From assembly GCF_024347435.1 (NCBI RefSeq), contig NZ_AP025481.1, forward strand, positions 372,001 to 436,000: 64,000 bases of DNA. The letters run 5' to 3'. This document shows, piece after piece, positions 16,907 to 25,255 of the stretch (the first letter of the stretch is position 1; every line of letters starts with the position of its first letter). Made by a program: the position numbers and the translations under genes. The notes beneath the pieces are model-generated. The model was not told where the DNA came from. It saw only the letters and a list, made by a program, of their open reading frames with translations, and searched no databases. This DNA is from Vibrio cyclitrophicus (GTDB lineage: Bacteria > Pseudomonadota > Gammaproteobacteria > Enterobacterales > Vibrionaceae).

Positions 16907-18472
16907 ATGAGCCACCAATCTGCGTCATCTACTTCTTCACCACTTTCAGATCAACAACAACGCTTTAGCAATATCATTTCAGATGCCAACCTGTCTCCAA
17001 AACAGAAGTCGAGCTATCTTGCTTTAGAAGCCGAAGCCAGCCTGCCGTATATGCCGGTAAGCAACGAAGTAGAGGAAGCCTTACAACAAGGTGTGCTATG
17101 TGACATGTTTGAAGGCCACGCTCCATTTAAGCCGCGCTATGTACTTCCAGACTATTCTAAATACTTACATCAAGGCTCAGAGTATTTAGAGCTTAGCGCG
17201 GCAACCAATTTTGATGAAGCGTTGAACATGCTTACCATTATCTACCATCACGTTCCATCTGTGACGTCGATTCCGGTCTACCTAGGACAGCTGGATGATG
17301 TATTGATGCCTTTTGTTGGTGACCTAACCGATGAACAGGTATATCAAAAACTTAAGCTGTTCTGGATCATGTTGGATCGCACGCTTCCTGATGCGTTCAT
17401 GCACGTTAATATCGGTCCAACAGACAACGTTGTGTGCCGTACGATTTTGCGCGTAGATGCTGAACTGAAGCAGATCGCACCAAACCTAACCTTTATGTAC
17501 GACCCTGCTGTGACCCCTGACGATCTACTTCGTCATGCGGCAAGCAATATCTGCGAGTGCGGTAAACCACATATCGCAAACTATCCAGCGCATGCCGAGG
17601 CTTACGGCGACAAGCGTTTTGGTATTGTGAGCTGCTATAACTCTTTGCCTCTAGCGGGTGGTTCAAACACCTTGGTGCGTGTGAACCTTAAGCAAGTGGC
17701 GTTGAAGTCTGAGGATAGTGCTGATTTCTTACGACAAGTATTGCCGAATTACAGTGGCAAAATGGTTGAACTGATGAACGCACGTAGCCGCTTCTTGCAT
17801 GAAGAGTCTCACTTTTTTAAAGGCTTCCTGGCCAAAGAAGGCCTTATTGAAGAAGACCGATTTGCGCCAATGTTTGGCATTTATGGCATGGCTGAAGCGG
17901 TAAACATTCTGTTGGAAAAAGAAGGTAAAGCAGGGCGCTATGGTCACGATGAACAAGCTAATCAACTTGGTCACCGCATTTCTGAAAAGCTGGCTGAGAT
18001 CGTTGAAAGCTCTGAAGTGAAGTATGGGCTTGAGGGTAAAGCTTTGCTGCATGCTCAAGGCGGTATTAGTTTAGATGAAGATGTGACTCCGGGTGTGCGT
18101 ATTCCTTATGGCACCGAACCTGACCCAGTCTCTTACGTTCGCGCTACCGCGGGTCACCATAAGTTCTACACCTCGGGTATCAGTGACATTCTTACCATCG
18201 ACGAAACAGTGAAATCTAATCCTGAAGCGATGTTCAATTTGTGCAAAGGGGCGATTCAAGCGGGTTACCGTGAGTTTACGGCTAACGTCGCGTCAAATGA
18301 TCTGGTTCGCGTGACAGGTTATATGGTCAAGCTATCTGATATTGCAAAATATGATGAGCAAGGTTCACGTACCAATACCACATTCTTAGGTGCTGAAGCG
18401 GCTAAAAACACGGGCATTCTTGAGCGCAAACCACGAGTAGCGAGTTTAGAGATGTCACCGACGTACGCTTAA
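16907..18472 (+). CDS. yjjI: YjjI family glycine radical enzyme
   Basis: A 521-residue protein of the YjjI (DUF3029) glycyl-radical enzyme family; E. coli YjjI is 516. The radical loop near the C-terminus is LVRVTGYMVKL, with the predicted radical glycine at G471. Possible active-site cysteines lie in NICECGKPHIANYP and GIVSCYNSLPLAGG. Such enzymes work only without oxygen after activation by a radical-SAM partner, which here is the next gene, yjjW. The substrate has not been established for this family, as far as I know. The ATG at 16907 follows AAGGG. Confidence 0.9.
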   Translation: MSHQSASSTSSPLSDQQQRFSNIISDANLSPKQKSSYLALEAEASLPYMPVSNEVEEALQQGVLCDMFEGHAPFKPRYVLPDYSKYLHQGSEYLELSAATNFDEALNMLTIIYHHVPSVTSIPVYLGQLDDVLMPFVGDLTDEQVYQKLKLFWIMLDRTLPDAFMHVNIGPTDNVVCRTILRVDAELKQIAPNLTFMYDPAVTPDDLLRHAASNICECGKPHIANYPAHAEAYGDKRFGIVSCYNSLPLAGGSNTLVRVNLKQVALKSEDSADFLRQVLPNYSGKMVELMNARSRFLHEESHFFKGFLAKEGLIEEDRFAPMFGIYGMAEAVNILLEKEGKAGRYGHDEQANQLGHRISEKLAEIVESSEVKYGLEGKALLHAQGGISLDEDVTPGVRIPYGTEPDPVSYVRATAGHHKFYTSGISDILTIDETVKSNPEAMFNLCKGAIQAGYREFTANVASNDLVRVTGYMVKLSDIAKYDEQGSRTNTTFLGAEAAKNTGILERKPRVASLEMSPTYA

Positions 18473-18544
18473 TACTTAAGCGTACGTATGACAGTGAGCT
18501 TAAGTATCGTATTAATACTATGAATAATAAAAGTTTCTGATCTA

Positions 18545-19441
18545 ATGACTCAAATGGCTAGGGTTAAAAATAATAAGACAGAAAAACAAGCGAAGGTCAG
18601 CCGTGTGCTGACCTTTTCTTGTGTTGACGGACCGGGAAATCGCTTGGTGCTGTTTCTGCAAGGTTGTAATTTTGATTGTATTACTTGTCATAATCCACAC
18701 ACCATCAATCATTGCAACCATTGTGGAGGCTGCGTTAGTGGCTGCCCAAGTGGCGCACTATTTTTGACTAAAGGTAAAGTTGTGTGGGACCTGGCAGCCT
18801 GTACAAATTGCGATCAGTGCATCGATATCTGCGCTCATAAGTCGAGTCCGAAAATTACCACAATGACGGTCTCTGAGATTCTTACTCTCGTTAAACATAA
18901 CGCATTCTTTCTGAGCGGTATCACTGTCTCTGGCGGTGAGGCGACGATGCAACTGCCGTTTATTATCGAGCTGTTCCAAGCAATTAAAAGTGATCAGCAA
19001 TTAGCACACCTTACGTGCTTTATTGATAGTAATGGTTCGTTACCAATACAAGGTTGGGAAAGAGTATTACCATACCTTGATGGTGCGATGATTGACTTAA
19101 AATCATGGCAATCGGAAACGCATCAATGGCTTGTCGGAAGAGGCAACCATCGAGTCTTCAAAGCCATTAACTACCTTGCTGAGAAAGGCAAACTGCATGA
19201 AGTTAGGTTGTTGCATATCCCAAATAAAAGCGATCTCGAAGATGAAATTGAACAGGTGGGATGTTACTTGAAGGTGCTGCCTAGTGATGTTGGAATTCGA
19301 CTGAATGCGTTTCAACATCATGGCGTGATTGGCGAAGCGTTAGATTGGCCGACATGCACCGAACAACAGATGCAGAGCTTTCACGATAAGCTCTACACCA
19401 TAGTTCAAAGGCCGATACAAACCCCTGGGGTATATACCTAA
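18545..19441 (+). CDS. yjjW: YjjW family glycine radical enzyme activase (radical SAM)
   Basis: This 298-residue radical SAM activase creates the glycyl radical on YjjI. The SAM [4Fe-4S] motif is CNFDCITCHN (CxxxCxxC). It is followed by two ferredoxin-like clusters, CNHCGGCVSGCPSGAL and CTNCDQCIDICAH, the extra clusters typical of glycyl-radical activases. The TVSGGEATMQ motif binds SAM. It lies 72 bp after yjjI on the same strand, so the two are probably one operon. No clear ribosome-binding site precedes the ATG at 18545; the internal ATG three codons on is an alternative. Confidence 0.9.
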   Translation: MTQMARVKNNKTEKQAKVSRVLTFSCVDGPGNRLVLFLQGCNFDCITCHNPHTINHCNHCGGCVSGCPSGALFLTKGKVVWDLAACTNCDQCIDICAHKSSPKITTMTVSEILTLVKHNAFFLSGITVSGGEATMQLPFIIELFQAIKSDQQLAHLTCFIDSNGSLPIQGWERVLPYLDGAMIDLKSWQSETHQWLVGRGNHRVFKAINYLAEKGKLHEVRLLHIPNKSDLEDEIEQVGCYLKVLPSDVGIRLNAFQHHGVIGEALDWPTCTEQQMQSFHDKLYTIVQRPIQTPGVYT

Positions 19442-19502
19442 TTCTTTTGAAGCCCGCTTTCACAAAAGGAGTTAGCTTGTTAGAGTTGCTTCCAGTTAAT
19501 AC

Positions 19503-20414
19503 CTAGGCTTCTAAGAACAAGTCACACAACCATTTGATCGCTTGGTCATTCATGTTGGGTTTGTTCCATACCAAGCTATACGCCACCTTACCGTAATCAA
19601 AAGGCAAGGGCTTGCTCACTAAACCTTGAGCTTGTTTAGCTTGTTCAGCCCACTGCTTAGAACAAGTGAACAAGAAAGGTGTGTGATGGCACAGCACAGC
19701 CGCAGCACCAAAATCTGCTACCGATATCGCCATCTCTCGTGGTTTATGGCATTGAACCAGGTTTTGCTCAAAGTAAGGCTTGGAGAGTTCATTATCTAAG
19801 ATCCCAATATGCTTATAATCTAAATAACCTTCAACGGTCAGGTCCCGCTGAGCGAGAGGGTGGTGTGCGCCCATTAAACATACCATTTCGTCTGGAAGAA
19901 TTGTTTCCCAAACCAGTTCTTTGTTATCTGTTGGGGGCTGGGAAATATCATGAGGTAACAAGATCAAGTTTACCTTGCCACTAAGCAGAGCATCGAAGCC
20001 GAGTTGTTGCTTGGAGTAGATATTGAGCTTAGCCTTGGGGGCGAGTTCGGTGGTGATTTTGCTGATCTTAGAGGCGAAAACTTCAAAGGTACTTTCACGC
20101 ATCGACAGCGAAAAGCTACCTTGGTATTTTTGAGGTGAAAAACTTTTTTGATGAAGCAATCCATTCATACTTGAAAGGATCGCGTGAACAGTCGGAGCTA
20201 TCTGCAATGCAAATGGTGTCGGGATCAGTTTGGTGCCATCTCGGTAAAACAGTTCGTCATTTAGAATGTCGCGTAGTTGAGATAAGGTTTTGCTTACACT
20301 CGAAGGGCTTACACAGAGTTGCTCTGAGGTTTGCGTGACGCTGTGGGTATTTAGCATAATATGAAGCGCAGTGAGGTGCTTAAGGCTCACTCTAGATAAG
20401 TGTAAATAATCCAT
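19503..20414 (-). CDS. LysR-family transcriptional regulator
   Basis: A 303-residue regulator (from the ATG at 20412-20414) with the HTH segment HSVTQTSEQLCVSPSSVSKT and a LysR substrate-binding domain. It converges on yjjW and is transcribed in the same direction as the upstream HMG-CoA reductase gene, with about 80 bp between them. It could be co-transcribed with the reductase. ATG 20429 gives a five-residue longer form; neither has a strong ribosome-binding site. The effector is unknown. Confidence 0.85.
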   Translation of the reverse strand: MDYLHLSRVSLKHLTALHIMLNTHSVTQTSEQLCVSPSSVSKTLSQLRDILNDELFYRDGTKLIPTPFALQIAPTVHAILSSMNGLLHQKSFSPQKYQGSFSLSMRESTFEVFASKISKITTELAPKAKLNIYSKQQLGFDALLSGKVNLILLPHDISQPPTDNKELVWETILPDEMVCLMGAHHPLAQRDLTVEGYLDYKHIGILDNELSKPYFEQNLVQCHKPREMAISVADFGAAAVLCHHTPFLFTCSKQWAEQAKQAQGLVSKPLPFDYGKVAYSLVWNKPNMNDQAIKWLCDLFLEA

Positions 20415-20492
20415 TTGTGACTCACGCATTAAGAATGGCTTGTGATTTTGCTTAATCCACACAATTACACAAGCCAAATTAGATAAAGGTTA

Positions 20493-21752
20493 TTAACGAG
20501 CTAATTTATTGTGAGCTCGTGAAAAGTGGCCAGCGCAAAACGCACCGACAATCGATAGCTCACCCGCCAGACACAGTGCAGCACATACCTCAGCGAGGGC
20601 TTGTGATTTACCATTGCCGTGAAGACCAAGTAAATCGAGACACGCCTTTTGACTTGGCAGGCCAGTACCGCCGCCCACTGTTCCTAACATTAAATTAGGC
20701 AGTGTTACGCTCGCGTACAAACCGCCTTCTTTGTTGATTTCCATACGAGTCATGCCTATTGCTGATTCAGCAACACACGCTGCGTCTTGGCCACAAGCAA
20801 TGTAGAGAGCAGCTAGTGCATTGGCATAATGGGCATTAATGCCGATAGTGCCGCTCAAAGCACCGCCGACAGTGGTCATCTGGCCAAACTGAACCATCTT
20901 CTGTGGCGTGGTATGTAGGTACTTAGCAACCAATTCTGGGGATATATTCACCTCAGCGGTGACTTTTTTGCCACGAACGCTTCGTAAGGTTTGTGTATTG
21001 GCTTTCTTGTCGCCTGATAAATTGCCATCGAGAAAGGCATGATCAGGCTTAACTGGCGTATTTTCTATGATGTACTCAAATACGGCATTGGTCGCGATAG
21101 TCACCATATTTTGACCAGAGGCATCTCCAGTTAGAAATTCAAACACCAAGTAAACATGGTTACCCTCGATGTTGATATTGATGTCGGTAAGTTTGCCGTG
21201 TGAGGTTGTCGATTCCGCCAAGGTTTTAAATTGGTCATATTGAGTCACGGCCCAAGCCACAAACTGCCCGGCTTCAACTAACCCTTGGAATGCAAAGCCT
21301 GGGGTACGAGTGACGCCTTCGTTTAACAACATTGCACTTGCGCCACCACAAGCGGTAATCAGCTTTGAGCCACGGTTATAAGATGCAACAAGTGCAGCTT
21401 CAGTTGTTGCTAGCGGTACCAGGTAGTCACCCTCAGCGAATAAGCCATTGACTCTTAGTGGACCAGATATACCAACAGGGATTTTCACTGTTCCAATAAA
21501 GTGCTCGATGTTTTTTTCGTAGGCTTGGAATTGACTTTGCGTATGCGGGTCGAGTAGCTCTTGTTGTGATTCTGAATTATTGAGAGCAGCCCAACGGCGC
21601 GTTAGATTCTTTTCTGTCAGGTACGGGCTCGGAGTCAGTTTATTCACTGGCTTTTCAAAATGAGGTTGAAGCTTTTTTTCTAATTCGTCTGCGGAGATGT
21701 CGCCCCCTAAAATAGAAACATAGTCACGGCGATGCAGATTTAGTTTTGGCAT
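20493..21752 (-). CDS. hydroxymethylglutaryl-CoA reductase
   Basis: A 419-residue enzyme that reduces HMG-CoA to mevalonate. All four catalytic residues of the family are visible: E118 in TTEAALVASYNRG, K249 in GDKKAN, D323 in GQDAACV and H414 in GHFSRAH. Sequence style is closer to class I (NADPH-type, eukaryote/archaea-like) than to Pseudomonas mevalonii class II. The ATG at 21750-21752 is preferred over an upstream TTG. No other mevalonate-pathway gene is in the window. HMG-CoA reductase genes are known in Vibrio species. Confidence 0.92.
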   Translation of the reverse strand: MPKLNLHRRDYVSILGGDISADELEKKLQPHFEKPVNKLTPSPYLTEKNLTRRWAALNNSESQQELLDPHTQSQFQAYEKNIEHFIGTVKIPVGISGPLRVNGLFAEGDYLVPLATTEAALVASYNRGSKLITACGGASAMLLNEGVTRTPGFAFQGLVEAGQFVAWAVTQYDQFKTLAESTTSHGKLTDININIEGNHVYLVFEFLTGDASGQNMVTIATNAVFEYIIENTPVKPDHAFLDGNLSGDKKANTQTLRSVRGKKVTAEVNISPELVAKYLHTTPQKMVQFGQMTTVGGALSGTIGINAHYANALAALYIACGQDAACVAESAIGMTRMEINKEGGLYASVTLPNLMLGTVGGGTGLPSQKACLDLLGLHGNGKSQALAEVCAALCLAGELSIVGAFCAGHFSRAHNKLAR

Positions 21753-21882
21753 AAATAGTATGAAGTAAAGTTTGCGCAGCAAAATTGATTTGCGCTGATT
21801 CTACCGAGTAATAAGCCAGAAACAAGCATCTGATATAATGAGTTACAGTTTGTGTGGTTGTGATGACAAAAAGGAGCTAATG

Positions 21883-21918
21883 ATGGCTCAAAAAATGGCC
21901 TTTGAGACGTTATTCTAA
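21883..21918 (+). CDS. candidate mini-ORF, 11 residues, with strong ribosome-binding site
   Basis: AAAAAGGAG at 21867-21875 is placed exactly for the tandem start codons ATGATG (21880-21885). The frame encodes only MAQKMAFETLF before TAA. It overlaps the end of the leftward 106-residue gene by 4 bases. It may be a leader or micropeptide, or a relic of a longer gene. No family can be assigned. Confidence 0.25.
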   Translation: MAQKMAFETLF

Positions 21919-22235
21919 ATATGGATGTCGAGAAGACTACCGATGGCTTCATTTTGACGGTCAATCACGCTGGCTCCCACACGGTTGTAATTTGCACTTT
22001 GTGTCAGTTTTAAGATTGCATCGTTTGACGAGGTAATGGGATCAGCTTCTTTCTCTTTAAAAGAAATGGATTGGTCAGGTTCTACTTGATTAAAGCTCAA
22101 GTCGCTACCTTGGATTTGGTCGTCGGGGTTGGATGTGTGTTGAGAGGCTTGGTTGAGTTCGAGCGCTGCTTCTTCAGCCATATTGGTTGACTGCTGAATG
22201 ATGGCATAACCAGATTGAATTCCCGATATCGACAT
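21915..22235 (-). CDS. small protein resembling the two ends of flagellar rod/hook proteins
   Basis: A 106-residue protein. Its N-terminus (MSISGIQSGYAIIQQSTNM) and C-terminus (AILKLTQSANYNRVGASVI then DRQNEAIGSLLDIHI) look like the paired coiled-coil ends of flagellar axial proteins (FlgC/FlgE/FlgG), where the last helix commonly reads as a variant of AKVIQTQDEMLGTLLDI. The middle is short and acidic. The ATG at 22233-22235 follows AAAGG. There are no other flagellar genes nearby. It could be an axial-type accessory protein; this is inference from pattern only. Confidence 0.6.
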   Translation of the reverse strand: MSISGIQSGYAIIQQSTNMAEEAALELNQASQHTSNPDDQIQGSDLSFNQVEPDQSISFKEKEADPITSSNDAILKLTQSANYNRVGASVIDRQNEAIGSLLDIHI

Positions 22236-22356
22236 AGCAGAACCTTTAATTGACATACGGACTAAGTCTAGGTGGACGATATATTGAGCGCAATGATGAT
22301 TTGATAAAACTTACTATGAAACGATGAACTTAAGCTAAAATAGTGACGGGTGTCTA

Positions 22357-22518
22357 CTAATTGAACAGGTCATTTAGCGCGTTTAGCTCTTCATCAGTCA
22401 GAAGAGATGGCTTATCCAGCTCAAGACTTCCGTCGATCTCGCCTTGAAGCGCTTTAAGTTGTTGAGGATTGAGAAGCTGTATTTGCTCCTTAAACGCTTC
22501 AAATTGTTGTGTATTCAT
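22357..22518 (-). CDS. hypothetical 53-residue helical protein
   Basis: The product starts MNTQQFEAFKEQIQLLNP and ends LTDEELNALNDLFN. It is predicted as two or three amphipathic helices and is acidic. The QLLNPQQLKALQ segment recalls the small N-terminal helical part of some transposases (IS1595-type), but there is no transposase here, so a free-standing small protein is more likely. AAAGG lies 7-8 bases before the ATG. A perfect 18-bp palindrome sits just upstream. It lies 121 bp before the flagellar-like gene on the same strand. Confidence 0.6.
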   Translation of the reverse strand: MNTQQFEAFKEQIQLLNPQQLKALQGEIDGSLELDKPSLLTDEELNALNDLFN

Positions 22519-22541
22519 AGTGTGACCTTTGTTCAAATCCA

Positions 22542-22559
22542 TATGCTCTATAGAGCATA
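22542..22559. promoter_or_regulatory. perfect 18-bp palindrome upstream of the 53-residue gene
   Basis: TATGCTCTATAGAGCATA is fully self-complementary and lies 24 bp upstream of the start codon. That is where an operator, or a 5'-UTR hairpin, would act. It does not match LexA or Fur boxes. Confidence 0.5.
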
Positions 22560-22895
22560 GCCTACTGATTCGGAAAATCAAACAAGATTAAGTGAATATT
22601 AAATGAAGTTTGATAGTTCCCAAAACTAAGACAACTATAAATTGCTTTGGTCATTTTTTGTCCGAGAAATGTTAGGCAAAGTTATGGCTTGGTCAATCAA
22701 TGTCAGAAAATTCCCACAATGTAAAAATCTCCTCAGCCCTTATTGCATAAGGTCGCGTAATAGTTTGTCTTGCCTCCTTATCGGTATGGGTAGAGTGAGT
22801 TTTTGCTATTGATAGAACAATGTACAAATAAAAGGGTGGTTAATAATTGCTCGATCTTGGCTATCTTTTTGTTTTTACAGTATTTTGTTTATTTC
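22560..22895. other. intergenic region between the 53-residue gene and yccS
   Basis: There is no ORF. The only structure seen is CCTTAT-TGC-ATAAGG (22738-22752), a short inverted repeat without a T-run. Confidence 0.4.
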
Positions 22896-25079
22896 TCAAG
22901 ACGCGCCTGTGTCGAGCGACTTATCAATCTTAACTTTTACCGCAAATTTGGTCGCTAAGGTATGGAGTTCTGGAAGCATTCGATAAATCAAATGAAGCTG
23001 TTGTAAGACCATTCTGACAGAGCTTTCATCTTCTTCTCGCCATTCACTTAAACGCTGATCAAGCTCAGGGTCGTAAGAATTTTTCACTTCACACTGTTCT
23101 TGATGAGAATAGAGCTGATCATTGAGAGCGTTGAGATGCTCATGTATGACACGGTGTGCGTCCAATACCAGTTTGTGTGTGGCTTCGTCATCGATACGAG
23201 TCCGATGGGCACCGAGTGCTGAAATATAGCTTAGTAAAGCATGATTGAGCGTAAGGAATCGAAAGCTCTCATCTTCTGAGGTGCGATATTTGCCGGGCTC
23301 AACCAACATGCTGCTGATGGCCACTGTTAGGTTCGCATCGTTATTGTGTGCGCTGCGACGTGCAATACGGTAATTTAGCGTGTCTTTTTTACCTACACGG
23401 TACTGACCAATGATTTGAGCCAGGTAGTTTTTATTTGAAGCGAGGGCGTCTGCCATGACTTTATGTAATCGCTTTGATTGCCAGTCTGGTAATACGTAGA
23501 TCACAGCGAGTACGGCGAGAGCACAACCTATAAAGGTGTCAGCTAATCTTGGAAGTACAACGGCGAAGCCTTCTCCAAGTTGATTAAAACAGAATAATAC
23601 CAATAAGGTAATGAAGCCCGTTGCGAAGCCATAGTTATTAATGCGGAATGCAAAGAACATCACGCCACTAATGACAATGAAAACCAATTGGCTCTCTTGG
23701 GAAGGGAAGAAAGTCAGTAACGGAACCCCAATGAGTAAACCTGCTACCGTGCCAATGACACGGGCGGTCAGTTTTTGTCGAGTTGCGCTGTAGTTTGGCT
23801 GACAAACGAACAGCGTCGTGAGTAGAATCCAATAACCACGTTCAATATTAAAACCTTGGATGATTCCGTAACCGAGTGTGAGCGTAATAGCCATGCGGAT
23901 TGCGTGGCGAAATAGCATGGAGTCGGTATGCAGATTGGCTCTGATCTTTTGCCACATTGCTGTCAAAGTATGTGGGTTCGTATCGTCTAACACACCTTCT
24001 TCTAGTTTTTCGGCATCTGGATTACTGATATTCGATAGCTGTTTTTCAACGGTAGCTAGGTTGTTGAATAGATAATTCAATTGGTTTAACAGTGGCTTCC
24101 ATTCTGGCTTGTTCTGTTGCTGTAAATGATTCAGTGAAGACATCAATTCATCAAGTGCCAGTACAGATTTGTCGCCATGTTGATATTCAGCACCAACTTT
24201 TAATGACGCCGCAACTTCTTTACAGGCCGCAGCTTGAGCTTCGAGCAGGTATTTGAAGCGAAACAGAACATCAGAACGTTCGAAATGTTTAGCTAGCTCT
24301 TGATAGCGATAGTGGCTTGAACTGACACGTTCATGAATATCTTGCGCGATGAAATAGGTGTTTAGGAACCGGTCACTTGGGCCATCAATGTGCCCTCGCT
24401 TGGAACGGTTAAGCAACGTTGCTTTGCACATGTTTAGTGCATTAACGGTGCTGGCATTCAACTTAGCTTCAATTATACGGTGTGGCTGTGGGATAAGGTC
24501 AGACACAGGATAGAATAGCTCCGCCTTTGATCCCATATAGGTGCCAATTTGATCAAATACGGTAGCAAGGTTCTGTTGCACGGGTTGCATTGGCCATACA
24601 ATTTGCCAAATCATTGACATAAAGTAGTACCAAGCTGCCCCTGTTAATAGCAGCAAAGGCTGAAACCATAGGTTGGTACTTTCGTGAGCGCCAAGCATGG
24701 TGTAGATAGCGACCAACAGCGAGCCAAACGCGATACTGGCGTATTTAGGGCCAATCGCTCCGAGTATGATGAAAGAGAAGGTTGAAACGAAAAGCCCTAT
24801 CGCGAACAGCCAAGGTGTATCGAAAAGAATCTCAATAGAGAAGGCTGCAACAGCGAAACAGATAAAGGTCAACGTGAGTGCTTTCAATCGACCAGTAAAG
24901 CTGTCATCACTTTCCGCTAGAGCAGCAGCAATGACGCCTAAAATAAGTGGGGTGATGAGTGTGTTTTGTCCATAATACCAAGCAGGCACCACAACACCGA
25001 GTAGGGTGATGAGAATTAATACGCTGTAATTTATGGTTTTATTCGCCCAATAGAGGCGTAATTTGGCAGAAAAGTCCAC
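22896..25079 (-). CDS. yccS: YccS/YhfK-family inner membrane protein (FUSC)
   Basis: A 727-residue protein with two blocks of six hydrophobic segments (about residues 20-160 and 395-525), each followed by a long helical cytosolic domain. This is the architecture of the YccS/FUSC aromatic-acid exporter family. The actual substrate is unknown. The start is GTG at 25077-25079 (the protein starts as MDFSAKLRLYW). It is divergent from helD, keeping the E. coli association of yccS with helD. Confidence 0.88.
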   Translation of the reverse strand: MDFSAKLRLYWANKTINYSVLILITLLGVVVPAWYYGQNTLITPLILGVIAAALAESDDSFTGRLKALTLTFICFAVAAFSIEILFDTPWLFAIGLFVSTFSFIILGAIGPKYASIAFGSLLVAIYTMLGAHESTNLWFQPLLLLTGAAWYYFMSMIWQIVWPMQPVQQNLATVFDQIGTYMGSKAELFYPVSDLIPQPHRIIEAKLNASTVNALNMCKATLLNRSKRGHIDGPSDRFLNTYFIAQDIHERVSSSHYRYQELAKHFERSDVLFRFKYLLEAQAAACKEVAASLKVGAEYQHGDKSVLALDELMSSLNHLQQQNKPEWKPLLNQLNYLFNNLATVEKQLSNISNPDAEKLEEGVLDDTNPHTLTAMWQKIRANLHTDSMLFRHAIRMAITLTLGYGIIQGFNIERGYWILLTTLFVCQPNYSATRQKLTARVIGTVAGLLIGVPLLTFFPSQESQLVFIVISGVMFFAFRINNYGFATGFITLLVLFCFNQLGEGFAVVLPRLADTFIGCALAVLAVIYVLPDWQSKRLHKVMADALASNKNYLAQIIGQYRVGKKDTLNYRIARRSAHNNDANLTVAISSMLVEPGKYRTSEDESFRFLTLNHALLSYISALGAHRTRIDDEATHKLVLDAHRVIHEHLNALNDQLYSHQEQCEVKNSYDPELDQRLSEWREEDESSVRMVLQQLHLIYRMLPELHTLATKFAVKVKIDKSLDTGAS

Positions 25080-25255
25080 AGTCGCTCACTTGACACACTA
25101 AAACCATAATCCTAACAGAAATCAAGCACAAGAATTTGATACTTATCCATAATTGTCCCTAGATGGTCATGAAAGCGTCGATAAGATATGAGATATTATT
25201 AATTCTGATTGCATCATGATATAAATTCAATATTCCCAATTAAGAGCACGCTCCA

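Noticed and set aside
22357..22559. Insertion sequence remnant around the 53-codon gene
   Set aside because: There are no terminal inverted repeats, no transposase catalytic domain and no target duplication, only a weak resemblance of one helical stretch.
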